A DNA stretch of 64,000 bases, taken from positions 30,540-94,539 of the forward strand of contig DISZ01000003.1 in the NCBI GenBank assembly GCA_002422085.1. The letters run 5' to 3'. Below, piece after piece: positions 45,184 through 53,291 of this stretch. Both the position numbers and the translations under genes were made by a program. The DNA is from Rhodobacteraceae bacterium UBA6197 (lineage in GTDB: Bacteria > Pseudomonadota > Alphaproteobacteria > Rhodobacterales > Rhodobacteraceae). The notes beneath the pieces are model-generated. The model was not told where the DNA came from. It did no database searches and saw nothing but the letters and a program-made list of their open reading frames with translations. Position 1 is the stretch's first letter. The number at the start of each line of letters is the position of its first letter.

Positions 45184-45492
45184 ATGACCGAGCGCACTAC
45201 CTTTCTGCAAGAGGTCGGCCAGGCATTCCGCGACAACGGCCTGACTGCCGCCATCACCGCACTGGTTGGCGGTTGCCTTGCCATCGCCGCCACCGTCACC
45301 CGCAAGGCCTTTACCAACGAGGCCATGCTGGAACGACATGATCGGGAACTTCTGGCCGAACGCGACCGCATCGACAAGCAGCGCGCCGAGGATCGCAAGG
45401 CCGATGCCGACCGGCTCGAGCGCATCGAAACCGACATCCGCGCCATGCGGGATGTGATGTTCGAGGCCTTCCAGCGCGGCCGCACGGACTGA
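45184..45492 (+). CDS. phage-type small protein with one membrane segment and coiled coil
   Basis: 102 residues. Hydrophobic segment AAITALVGGCLAIAATVT near residue 20, then a long charged helix (ERHDRELLAERDRIDKQRAE) likely to form a coiled coil. Its position 86 nt before an endolysin suggests a lysis-accessory or holin-like role. Confidence 0.55.
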   Translation: MTERTTFLQEVGQAFRDNGLTAAITALVGGCLAIAATVTRKAFTNEAMLERHDRELLAERDRIDKQRAEDRKADADRLERIETDIRAMRDVMFEAFQRGRTD

Positions 45493-45578
45493 AAGCAGAC
45501 GACATCAACCTGCCGACCCACCCCACCCGCCCCGAGGCGGTTTTTTGTTGCCCGACGCCGGGCAAAAGGAGCGTTTCC

Positions 45579-46232
45579 ATGACCACCGACCAGACCGACG
45601 CCATCCACCTGATCCAGAGCGGGTTGGACAAACTTGGCCACAGCCCGGGTGCTATTGACGGCCAATGGGGCGTCCGGACCGCCCGCGCGCTGCGGCAACT
45701 GATCGCCGCCAATGGCCGTGCGGCATCCGTCACCCCGCAGGGCCGTCTGCCATGGATCACCGAGGCGAGAACGGCGCTTGGCCGCAACGAAGCGCGCGAC
45801 CGGTCTTGGCTGATGGACTGGCTGAAGCGTGATGGCCGCTCCTTGGGCGACCCCAGCAAGAACCCCTGGTGCGGCGACTTCGTGGAGACCTGCATCCGCG
45901 TGGCCCTGCCCGATGAGCCACTTCTCGGCGCGCTGGGCACCAATCCCTATTGGGCCCGCAACTGGCTGCTGTTCGGGCAATCGGTGCAGCCCATCACCGG
46001 TGCGGTGCTGATCTTTGAGCGCGGTTCTGGCGGCCACGTCGGCTTCGCGGTCGGCCAGGATGACACGCATTTCTACGTGCTGGGCGGCAACCAGTCCGAT
46101 GCCGTCACCATCGCCCGCATCGCCAAGTCACGCCTTCTGGGCGCGCGCTGGCCCGCGACATATCCGCCCCGCCCCCAACGCCTGCCGACCATGAAGCCGG
46201 GCGAATTCCTCGCAACCACCAATGAAACCTGA
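45579..46232 (+). CDS. phage endolysin: peptidoglycan-binding plus CHAP/TIGR02594-type amidase
   Basis: 217 residues. The N-terminal 50 residues form a peptidoglycan-binding repeat (IQSGLDKLGHSPGAIDGQWG). The catalytic part has the Cys in NPWCGDFVETC and the His in GGHVGFAVGQDD. AAAAGGAG precedes the ATG. Cell-wall cleavage during phage release is the family role; here it is in a remnant without capsid or tail genes. Confidence 0.82.
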   Translation: MTTDQTDAIHLIQSGLDKLGHSPGAIDGQWGVRTARALRQLIAANGRAASVTPQGRLPWITEARTALGRNEARDRSWLMDWLKRDGRSLGDPSKNPWCGDFVETCIRVALPDEPLLGALGTNPYWARNWLLFGQSVQPITGAVLIFERGSGGHVGFAVGQDDTHFYVLGGNQSDAVTIARIAKSRLLGARWPATYPPRPQRLPTMKPGEFLATTNET

Positions 46233-46245
46233 ACTGGAGAACACC

Positions 46246-46413
46246 ATGCTGAAACCTGCAATCCTCGCCCTCATCCGCCAGATCCTGACCGTCGCGGGCA
46301 CTGCACTCGTCGCCAAGGGCTATGTCCAAGCCTCCGATATCGAACCGGTCATCGGCGCGCTGCTGACCATCGGGTCGGTTGTGTGGTCGATTGCCGACAA
46401 GCGCGGCAGATGA
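46246..46413 (+). CDS. small phage holin-like protein
   Basis: 55 residues, MLKPAILALIRQILTVAGTA then a second hydrophobic segment IEPVIGALLTIGSVVWSIAD: two short membrane helices with a charged tail (DKRGR). CTGGAGA lies upstream. It sits 13 nt after the endolysin, as holins often do. Confidence 0.65.
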   Translation: MLKPAILALIRQILTVAGTALVAKGYVQASDIEPVIGALLTIGSVVWSIADKRGR

Positions 46414-46641
46414 ATGCCATCGGTAAGGAATTATGGGGTTACAGAGACACCGCCGCTCCATATGAGACCTTCAGGGCCAATCACACGGCAGACACGGCAC
46501 ACCTCGACGAATCTTTCCAAATCTGGGGCAAGCGGCGCTTCCGGCCACGCGCCTCTTGCGACGGCTCATGTCCGGTTCTCAATGATGGCATTGAAAAGTC
46601 ATCGCAAATCTCCCTTCTGCGGAAAAAGGTACGCTGTAAAC
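46414..46641. other. spacer between phage remnant and lrp region
   Basis: About 230 nt without a supported gene; GC content falls towards the lrp promoter. Nothing further recognised. Confidence 0.4.
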
Positions 46642-46717
46642 TTTCCATATGGAAAAAATAATTGACTCCAATTTTCCATTTGGTATTCTTGGGTGAGTGT
46701 ATCTTCCAGAATCGGAA
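46642..46717. promoter_or_regulatory. three palindromes at 31-bp spacing, candidate Lrp-family operator
   Basis: TTTCCATATGGAAA (46642-46655), CCATTTGG within 46672-46685, and TTCC-N6-GGAA (46704-46717). Their centres are at 46648.5, 46679.5 and 46710.5, each step exactly 31 bp. They sit just before an lrp/asnC-type gene, as expected for binding by a wrapped Lrp octamer and autoregulation. Confidence 0.7.
46662..46689 (+). promoter_or_regulatory. sigma-70-like promoter for the lrp gene
   Basis: TTGACT and TATTCT separated by 16 nt, 36 nt before the lrp start codon. The middle palindrome of the operator lies inside the spacer, which would allow repression. Confidence 0.55.
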
Positions 46718-46724
46718 ATTCGCC

Positions 46725-47249
46725 ATGCGCGCTTTGCTTGACCGGATCGACAGACGCCTCTCTCGACTGCTGTCGGAAGATGGTCGTGATGGCGCCAATG
46801 GGTTGGCCGAGCGCTTGGATCTAAGCCCGCCCACGGTTCGCGCGCGGCTGAAGTCATTGGTTGAGCGCAACCTTCTGAAAATTGTCGGCGTGTTGAACGT
46901 GTCCGAGCGGCCCGAGCTTGTGGGGGCAATCATTGGCATCAACGCCAATGGTCATGGCAGGTTGAACGAGCTTGCGCGGAAGATGTCTGAACTGCCTTTC
47001 GTCACGTCGGTCAGCATCGTGACAGGCCGATATGACATCATCGCTGAAGTCCTGTTTGAGGGTGACATGGAGGAACTTTACCGTGTCACCAGCGAACTGC
47101 TGCCGGGATTGGCCGAACCGGGCGTCATCCGTAGCAGCGAAACCTTCGTGGTGATGAAATCACACAACAAATGGCTCAGCCTTCCCAAGGGAGTCTGGGA
47201 CGACGAAATCGGTGGCGAGGATATTGCCGCAGATCCGGGCCGGGAGTGA
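46725..47249 (+). CDS. Lrp/AsnC-family transcriptional regulator
   Basis: 174 residues from MRALLDRIDRRLSRLL. HTH GANGLAERLDLSPPTVRARL, then an ACT-like RAM domain (LPFVTSVSIVTGRYDIIAEV). Local amino-acid-responsive regulator of the transporter and oxidase genes that follow; the effector is presumably their substrate. Confidence 0.88.
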   Translation: MRALLDRIDRRLSRLLSEDGRDGANGLAERLDLSPPTVRARLKSLVERNLLKIVGVLNVSERPELVGAIIGINANGHGRLNELARKMSELPFVTSVSIVTGRYDIIAEVLFEGDMEELYRVTSELLPGLAEPGVIRSSETFVVMKSHNKWLSLPKGVWDDEIGGEDIAADPGRE

Positions 47250-47315
47250 CCGGTGGCCGATAGATAACCGCAAGCCGGGAGAGGTCCGGCATCTTACATC
47301 ATAGGGAGAGAATGA

Positions 47316-48119
47316 ATGAGCAAACTCAATACGTTTGTTCTGATGGCGATGCTTGCTGTCATGACACAGGCGGGCAGCGCGACTTCGGTCGACGCGGGCA
47401 CGCTGGACGACATCATTGCGCGCGGTGAATTGCGCGTCGCTGTGCAGACCCAAGGCCCTCCGTTCTCGTTCATGGACAAGAACGGCAACCGGACTGGCAG
47501 CGCAATCGAGCTGACCACGCTGATGGCCGAAGAGATGGGTGTCAAGGTTGTATACCTTGATTTCGACTGGGATGGTTTGCTGCCTGCGCTGATGTCGGGC
47601 AAGGCCGATATCCTGGCTGCGGACATGACCCCGACGCTGGCGCGCGCAACCAAGGTCGGCTTCACCAAGCCGTTCATGTATGTGGGTGCCGTGGCCTTTA
47701 CCAAGGGCGACTCTGCCTTCAAGACTGTTGACGACTGCAAGGCTCCGGGTGCGAAGATTGCCGTGCTGCTGGGTTCAAGCGGCGAGAAGTTGGCAGCCAC
47801 CGCTTTCCCGCAAGGCGAAATCAAATCGTTCAAGGGTGCAGGCACGCTTTTGCTTGACGCAGTTGCCTCTGGCCAGGCCGATTGCGGCTTGAACGACAGC
47901 TCCTCTGTGGCTTCACAAGCGTCCACATATGAGCCGGGCACCTTCACCGTGTTCCCGGACATGCTGACGAAAGAGCCGTTGGCCTATGCCGTGCGCTATG
48001 ACTCGATGGACCTGCTCAGCTGGGCCAACCTGTTCATCGACAACACCACGCTTGACGGCCGCCTGCAGGCGAACCTCGATTACTGGGTGAACTCGGCGAA
48101 ATGGCAAGAAGAGCACTGA
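47316..48119 (+). CDS. periplasmic amino-acid-binding protein
   Basis: 267 residues with a signal peptide (FVLMAMLAVMTQAGSATSVDA). Family-3 solute-binding pattern: ELRVAVQTQGPPFSFMDKNG, LLPALMSGKADILAADMTPT, RATKVGFTKPFMYVG. GGGAGAG precedes the ATG. First transporter gene of island 1. Confidence 0.88.
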   Translation: MSKLNTFVLMAMLAVMTQAGSATSVDAGTLDDIIARGELRVAVQTQGPPFSFMDKNGNRTGSAIELTTLMAEEMGVKVVYLDFDWDGLLPALMSGKADILAADMTPTLARATKVGFTKPFMYVGAVAFTKGDSAFKTVDDCKAPGAKIAVLLGSSGEKLAATAFPQGEIKSFKGAGTLLLDAVASGQADCGLNDSSSVASQASTYEPGTFTVFPDMLTKEPLAYAVRYDSMDLLSWANLFIDNTTLDGRLQANLDYWVNSAKWQEEH

Positions 48120-48195
48120 TTTAGTGCAGTTCGTGTCGCGGGAATGAACTGTTCTCGCGACACCCCTAACCTCTCAATTGCAAAATCGGTGGCCA

Positions 48196-48864
48196 ATGCT
48201 GGGAAACTTGAACATACGGGTGATGCTGGAATATCTGCCGGATATCTGGCACGGATTTCTTGCCACGCTGATGCTGTCGGCTGCCGGTTTTGCCGGAGCG
48301 ATTGTTCTGGGTATCGTTGCCTGCGCCCTCAGCATTCAGCCCCTGCGCTGGCTGAAATGGCCAGCCGTTGCTTACGTCGATGCAATCCGCGCGACACCGC
48401 TGCTCGCTCAGCTTTACTTTCTGTATTTCGGGCTGCCGCGTTTGGGCGTGTTGGTGCCGGAAATGGTCATCGGGGTCATCGCCCTGTCACTGAACTCTGG
48501 TGCCTATGTGGCCGAGATCATCCGCTCGGGCATTTTGTCGATCCAGCGCGGTCAAGTCGAAGCCGGAATGAGCACGGGCCTGACATATCTTCAACGCATG
48601 CGGCTGATCGTCTTGCCACAAGCCCTGCGACCGACAGTGTCACCGTTGATCGGGCAGGCCATCGTGCTGGTCAAGGATTCGTCTTTGCTGTCCCTCATCT
48701 CGGTGGTCGAGTTGACGCGCGCCGGGCAGATGATCGCCATCGACCGTTTCATGCCGATCGAAGGCCTGGTCTCAACCGCGCTGGCCTATCTCGTTCTTTA
48801 TTATCTGCTGAAATTGATGGCCGGGCTTTGGGTGCACCAGAACCGACTTCCGGGTCGGGCATAG
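48196..48864 (+). CDS. polar amino-acid ABC transporter permease
   Basis: 222 residues from MLGNLNIRVMLEYL; a second in-frame ATG nine codons on is also possible, and neither has a strong ribosome-binding site. Membrane segments plus DAIRATPLLAQLYFLYFGLP and the EAA loop region QRGQVEAGMSTGLT identify the HisQ/HisM class. Paired with the next gene. Confidence 0.87.
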   Translation: MLGNLNIRVMLEYLPDIWHGFLATLMLSAAGFAGAIVLGIVACALSIQPLRWLKWPAVAYVDAIRATPLLAQLYFLYFGLPRLGVLVPEMVIGVIALSLNSGAYVAEIIRSGILSIQRGQVEAGMSTGLTYLQRMRLIVLPQALRPTVSPLIGQAIVLVKDSSLLSLISVVELTRAGQMIAIDRFMPIEGLVSTALAYLVLYYLLKLMAGLWVHQNRLPGRA

Positions 48865-48876
48865 GGAGGGGTAGGC

Positions 48877-49539
48877 ATGTTCTTGATGCAACTTGATCGC
48901 GTGATGGGCTACTGGCCGGTGCTGCTAAAGGGCATTGCCATGACTGTATCCCTGTCAGTCTTGTCCCTTTTGATTGGAGTGGTGCTGGGCTTTGCCTTTG
49001 GCATCATCCGGGCAGGACGCAACCGCACATTGGCGCGTCTGCTGGGGCTTTACGTAGATTTTTTCCGTGGCACCCCCTTTCTGCTGCAGGTGTTCATCGT
49101 GTTCTTCATCCTGCCGGTGACTGGAATCGAGTTAAGCGCCTTCACCTCGGGCGTCATTGCGATGTCAAATGTCGCGGCATGTTTCATCGGCGAGATCGTC
49201 GCCTCGGGCATCAAGGCCGTGCCAACCGGCCAATCCGAAGCAGCGGCGGCATCGGGGATGACGCGCGCGCAGCAGATGCGCCACGTTGTTCTGCCCCAAG
49301 CGGTGCGCATCGTTACACCGTCCCTCGTCGGGCAATTTGTTCTGCTGATCAAGGATTCTTCGGTGGTATCGGCCATTGGCCTTCTGGATCTGACGCGGGC
49401 GGGATGGGTGATGGTGCAATCCATACCTAACGGTCTGCTGGTCTTTGGTATCGTCGGTCTTTCGTACTTCATCATCTGCTATCCGCTGATCTACATCTCG
49501 CGCCGCATGGAGCGTCGGGACCAATCGACCATCCTCTAA
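48877..49539 (+). CDS. polar amino-acid ABC transporter permease
   Basis: 220 residues. FFRGTPFLLQVFIVFFILP and PTGQSEAAAASGMTRAQQM are the characteristic blocks. GGGAGGGG lies before the ATG, 12 nt after the preceding permease. Second half of the permease heterodimer. Confidence 0.88.
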   Translation: MFLMQLDRVMGYWPVLLKGIAMTVSLSVLSLLIGVVLGFAFGIIRAGRNRTLARLLGLYVDFFRGTPFLLQVFIVFFILPVTGIELSAFTSGVIAMSNVAACFIGEIVASGIKAVPTGQSEAAAASGMTRAQQMRHVVLPQAVRIVTPSLVGQFVLLIKDSSVVSAIGLLDLTRAGWVMVQSIPNGLLVFGIVGLSYFIICYPLIYISRRMERRDQSTIL

Positions 49540-49591
49540 TCCGAAACCTGCTGCCACTTCGCAGCCCTGCGGCACCAAGGGACATCATCGC

Positions 49592-50320
49592 ATGATCGAG
49601 TTTTCAAACCTCAACAAATGGTTCGGCGCGCTGCATGTGCTGAGCGACATCAACCTGAGCGTCGCTAAAGGCGAGGTGGTGGTGGTATGTGGGCCATCCG
49701 GCTCGGGCAAAAGCACGCTGATCCGCTGTGTGAACGGGCTGGAACCGTTTCAGAAGGGTGGATTGATCGTTGATGGCACCGAACTTGGCGGCTCTGAGGC
49801 GCGGCTGCGCGATTTGCGGATGGAGGTGGGCTTTGTTTTTCAGCAATTCAACCTCTATCCGCACAAGACGGCACTGGAAAATGTGACCTTGGCCCCGATC
49901 CATGTGCGCAAGCTGTCCAAAGTCGACGCCGAAGAGCGCGGGCGCGCTCTGCTGGCAAAGGTGGGTCTGGGCGACAAGATGGGCAATTACCCGCACCAGC
50001 TGTCGGGGGGGCAACAGCAACGTGTGGCTATCGCGCGTTCGCTGGCAATGCAGCCAAAGATCATGCTGTTTGACGAACCAACCTCGGCGCTTGACCCTGA
50101 AATGATCAACGAAGTGCTGGACGTCATGGTGTCACTGGCCCGCGAAGGCATGACGATGATGGTGGTAACCCATGAAATGGGTTTTGCCCGTAAGGTCGCA
50201 GATCGGGTCATTTTCATGGATCGCGGTGCAATTGTAGAAATGGCATCGCCAGAGACCTTCTTCACAGCGCCGAAGAATGACCGCACCCGCGATTTTCTGA
50301 GCAAAGTCCTGCAACACTGA
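49592..50320 (+). CDS. polar amino-acid ABC transporter ATP-binding protein
   Basis: 242 residues. Walker A GPSGSGKST, Q-loop FVFQQFNLYPHKTALEN, signature LSGGQQQR, Walker B IMLFDEPTSALDPE, switch His VVTHEM. Complete GlnQ-type ATPase serving the two preceding permeases. Confidence 0.93.
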   Translation: MIEFSNLNKWFGALHVLSDINLSVAKGEVVVVCGPSGSGKSTLIRCVNGLEPFQKGGLIVDGTELGGSEARLRDLRMEVGFVFQQFNLYPHKTALENVTLAPIHVRKLSKVDAEERGRALLAKVGLGDKMGNYPHQLSGGQQQRVAIARSLAMQPKIMLFDEPTSALDPEMINEVLDVMVSLAREGMTMMVVTHEMGFARKVADRVIFMDRGAIVEMASPETFFTAPKNDRTRDFLSKVLQH

Positions 50321-50358
50321 CCGCGCCAAAGCGTCGCATTTTTCGGATGGAATACCCC

Positions 50359-51633
50359 ATGTCTCAGCGCGCAAACTGCGATGCGCAATTGTCGGTGGCA
50401 ATCGTTGGTGCGGGCATCGTCGGCTGCGCTACTGCCTTGGCTTTGGCCATCGGTGGCCACAAGGTCACGGTTTTTGATCCCGATGCGCCAGGTGCAGGCA
50501 CATCTTCCGGCAACGCCGGCGCCATCGTGACGGGATCGGTTACGCCGACGTCCACCCCTGCCCTATTGCGCGCTCTTCCGTCGTACATCTTTGATCGATC
50601 ATCTCCGGCTGTGCTGCGCCTGCGCCACTCCCTGCGGGTGCTTCCATGGTTCATACGCTTTGTCCGCGCAGGGATGCCCGCCGAGGTTGATCGGATCGCA
50701 GCGGCGCTTCACCAGATCGTCTCGCAATCACTGACCGCGCATCAAGCCCTCGCCGCCCAATGTGGCGCTGCGGCACTGATCAGCCATGAAGGCTGGTTGA
50801 AGGTCTACGGCTCTGATGAAGAATTCGCCGCAACAGCCTTGGACCGTCGGCTGATGGATCGTTTCGGTGTGCCCCATACCATTTTGGATCAAAAGGCAGT
50901 CACCGATCTGGAACCCGGCCTTGATCCTGCGCTGTGCAAAATCGGGCTATATCAGCCCGAAAGTGGCTTCGTGCGCTTTCCCAAAGGGCTTGCCGCCGCT
51001 TATTTCGACGGAGCCGCACTGCGCGGTGCCCGGCACCTGCGCCAGCATGTCACCGCCATTTCGCGCCGCACTGAGGGCGGCGTGACTGTGCATACTGAAG
51101 GCGGCGCGCAAGATTTCGACCGCTTGGTCGTCGCAGCAGGCGCATGGTCGGCCAATCTGGTGCGCCAACTCGGTGATCGTGTCAGCCTCGATACGGAACG
51201 CGGCTATCACATCGCCTTTGGGCCGGAAACCAGCACTCTGATGCGCGGTCCCGTCGTGATCCCGTCGATGTCGCTCGTGCTTTCCCCGATGCATGACGGC
51301 ATTCGACTGGTAAGCGGAGACGAACTTGCGGGCCTTGCGGCGCCACCGAACTACACCCGAATTCGCGCACTTATCCCTGCAGCCAAACGCGCGTTGCCCG
51401 CTCTTCGCGACGTGCCACCAGCAACCGAATGGATGGGATTTCGCCCCTCGACGCCAGATTCGCTACCCGTCATTGGCCCCTCGCCGCGCAACCCAAACGT
51501 CTTTTACGCCTTCGGCCACGGGCATCTGGGGCTCACTATGGCCGCACGGACGGCAGAGTTGATCTGCGATGCGTTCAAGCAAGGTCGTTCAGTGGAACAA
51601 CTTTCACCCTTCCTGATTGATCGATTCAGTTGA
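50359..51633 (+). CDS. FAD-dependent D-amino-acid dehydrogenase/oxidase (DadA-like)
   Basis: 424 residues. N-terminal AIVGAGIVGCATALALAIGG and TSSGNAGAIVTG bind FAD; GFRPSTPDSLPVIGPSPR and FGHGHLGLTMA near the C terminus match DadA/hydroxyproline-epimerase-operon oxidases. The ATG at 50359 has GGATGGAA upstream; 50347 is an alternative. It would deaminate the imported D- or imino-acid at the membrane. Substrate not assigned. Confidence 0.82.
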   Translation: MSQRANCDAQLSVAIVGAGIVGCATALALAIGGHKVTVFDPDAPGAGTSSGNAGAIVTGSVTPTSTPALLRALPSYIFDRSSPAVLRLRHSLRVLPWFIRFVRAGMPAEVDRIAAALHQIVSQSLTAHQALAAQCGAAALISHEGWLKVYGSDEEFAATALDRRLMDRFGVPHTILDQKAVTDLEPGLDPALCKIGLYQPESGFVRFPKGLAAAYFDGAALRGARHLRQHVTAISRRTEGGVTVHTEGGAQDFDRLVVAAGAWSANLVRQLGDRVSLDTERGYHIAFGPETSTLMRGPVVIPSMSLVLSPMHDGIRLVSGDELAGLAAPPNYTRIRALIPAAKRALPALRDVPPATEWMGFRPSTPDSLPVIGPSPRNPNVFYAFGHGHLGLTMAARTAELICDAFKQGRSVEQLSPFLIDRFS

Positions 51634-51712
51634 TCCATGCGCATACGCGCAAACTGGCCAACGTAGCGTTCAATAGTCCTGCCACTGCCAAACCAAGAAT
51701 ACGGTGAACAGA

Positions 51713-52774
51713 ATGTCTTCCAATTTCGCTCAAGTCCCCTTCGTCAGTGTCGAGAACATGATGCAACTTGTCCTCGATACGGGAATCGAAGAGTCAATAG
51801 CGCAAATCGCGGCCTATATTGAGGAAGACTTTCGTCGCTGGCACTTGTTCGACAAGACGGCACGCGTCGCGTCGCATTCACGCGATGGTGTGATAGAGTT
51901 GATGCCAACATCAGATGGTGTCAGTTATGCCTTCAAGTATGTAAACGGCCACCCCAAGAATACGCATAGCGGCCTACAGACAGTCACTGCATTCGGTCTT
52001 CTCGCAGCCGTCGATACTGGCTACCCTGAGCTTCTTTCAGAGATGACCGTTCTTACCGCGCTCCGCACGGCAGCAACTTCTGCACTCGCAACAAAATACC
52101 TCGCCCGCCCGGATTCGAAGATAATGGCGATGATTGGCAACGGCGCACAGTCTGAATTCCAGGCGCTGGCGCTGAAGCGGATTTGTGGCGTTACAAGCAT
52201 ACGTCTTTACGACACCGACTCCGCCGCTATGGAAAAGTGCCGTCACAATTTGCTCGCCACTGGGCTTGAGCTGAAAATCTGCAGTTCACCAGAGGATGCC
52301 GTGCTTGGCGCGGACATTGTCACGACTTGCACGGCAGATAAGCAGAACGCCACGATCTTGACCGACAACATGGTCGGCGCGGGTATGCACATCAATGCAA
52401 TCGGCGGCGACTGCCCGGGTAAGACTGAACTCCACCCCGATATATTGAAGCGAGCGGAAGTTTTCGTTGAATACACACCTCAAACGCGGATCGAGGGCGA
52501 AATCCAGCAAATGCCCGAAGACTTCCAGTCGACGGAGTTATGGCAGGTCATCACTGGGGCTGTTCACGGACGTTCAAACTCCCGTCAGATCACTCTGTTT
52601 GATGGTGTTGGCTTCGCGATAGAGGATTTCTCGGCCCTGCGCTGGCTCCGCGACCGCCTCGAGAGCTCATCCCATAAAGAAATCCTGGACATGATTGCTG
52701 ACCCAGATGACCCCAAAGACCTTTTTGGTATGCTGCAGCGGGCGTCTGCGAGGTCATCCAAGACTGCCTGCTGA
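51713..52774 (+). CDS. ornithine cyclodeaminase / mu-crystallin family protein
   Basis: 353 residues from MSSNFAQVPF (a GTG three codons earlier is possible). Rossmann segment MAMIGNGAQSEFQALALK, TALRTAATSALATKYLARP, and INAIGGDCPGKTELHPDIL fit ornithine cyclodeaminase and ketimine reductases. In this cluster it may cyclise ornithine to proline or reduce a cyclic imine made by the oxidase. GC is lower than in the left half of the window. Confidence 0.82.
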   Translation: MSSNFAQVPFVSVENMMQLVLDTGIEESIAQIAAYIEEDFRRWHLFDKTARVASHSRDGVIELMPTSDGVSYAFKYVNGHPKNTHSGLQTVTAFGLLAAVDTGYPELLSEMTVLTALRTAATSALATKYLARPDSKIMAMIGNGAQSEFQALALKRICGVTSIRLYDTDSAAMEKCRHNLLATGLELKICSSPEDAVLGADIVTTCTADKQNATILTDNMVGAGMHINAIGGDCPGKTELHPDILKRAEVFVEYTPQTRIEGEIQQMPEDFQSTELWQVITGAVHGRSNSRQITLFDGVGFAIEDFSALRWLRDRLESSSHKEILDMIADPDDPKDLFGMLQRASARSSKTAC

Positions 52775-52941
52775 CTTTCTCTACGCATCACTTCAATGAT
52801 GCGCAGGTGTTCCGGACTTGGGCATCTACCTCAAATGGGAACTAATGCAGGCTGAGACGGTGACATATACTGCCGCCGATGATGCGCTCGAGTTCTCACG
52901 GACAGACATTGCGCGGCCCACGTGCCTCGCCCCCCAAATGC
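52775..52941. other. spacer after the OCD gene
   Basis: No supported gene; a short open plus frame here has no recognisable product. Confidence 0.4.
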
Positions 52942-52968
52942 AAAAAGTCCCGCTTTTCAGAGGGGACT
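52942..52968 (-). terminator. terminator below tRNA copy B
   Basis: Minus-strand stem AGTCCC/GGGACT followed by five T. Same relative position as the terminator beside copy A. Confidence 0.65.
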
Positions 52969-52975
52969 CGTCAAA

Positions 52976-52995
52976 CGTTGAGGTGGCGTTGAGGT
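52976..52995. repeat. paired arm-type repeat CGTTGAGGT, 11-bp period
   Basis: CGTTGAGGT at 52976-52984 and 52987-52995. The context before it (GGGACTCNTCAAA) matches that of the 43923 pair. Confidence 0.65.
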
Positions 52996-53061
52996 AAAAC
53001 GCGCGCTGCTATACACAAGAGAAACGCTCAACATTTAACTCTTTGATATTACGAGAAGAAA

Positions 53062-53106
53062 TGGTTGCGGGGACAGGATTTGAACCTGTGACCTTCAGGT
53101 TATGAG
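53062..53106 (-). other. attachment site B: 3' half of a tRNA-fMet
   Basis: Matches the intact tRNA from the anticodon (CTCATAACCTGAAGG) to CCA, with a T arm ACAGG/CCTGT that keeps pairing and acceptor strand CCCCGCA. Sequence 5' of the anticodon loop is unrelated to tRNA. Confidence 0.8.
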
Positions 53107-53239
53107 TCATGTCGAACGAACCATGAACAGTTGCGCAGGATCGCGAGTTTTTGCGCGGTTTCCGCCAGTTGTGAACCGGGTTCGCGCGGGCGGCCTGCGC
53201 GCGGATTGTCAGGATTGCGCAGCGGTTTTTCCCCTCGTG

Positions 53240-53256
53240 CTTCCACCATGCTTCCA
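53240..53256. repeat. paired repeat CTTCCA, 11-bp period
   Basis: CTTCCA at 53240-53245 and 53251-53256. Same unit and spacing as at 58209 and 63826. Confidence 0.55.
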
Positions 53257-53291
53257 TTGGGTGGCGGAATGATTTTCCGGTAGCACGGCCA

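Larger units (their letters stand above)
44057..53061. mobile_element. genomic island 1 between tRNA-fMet copies A and B
   Basis: About 9 kb bounded by tRNA 3'-end copies, with GTTGATG-type paired repeats at its left end (44196) and GTTGAGG-type at its right end (52976). Carries a phage lysis remnant and an Lrp/ABC transporter/oxidase/OCD cluster. No integrase gene is left inside. Confidence 0.6.
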
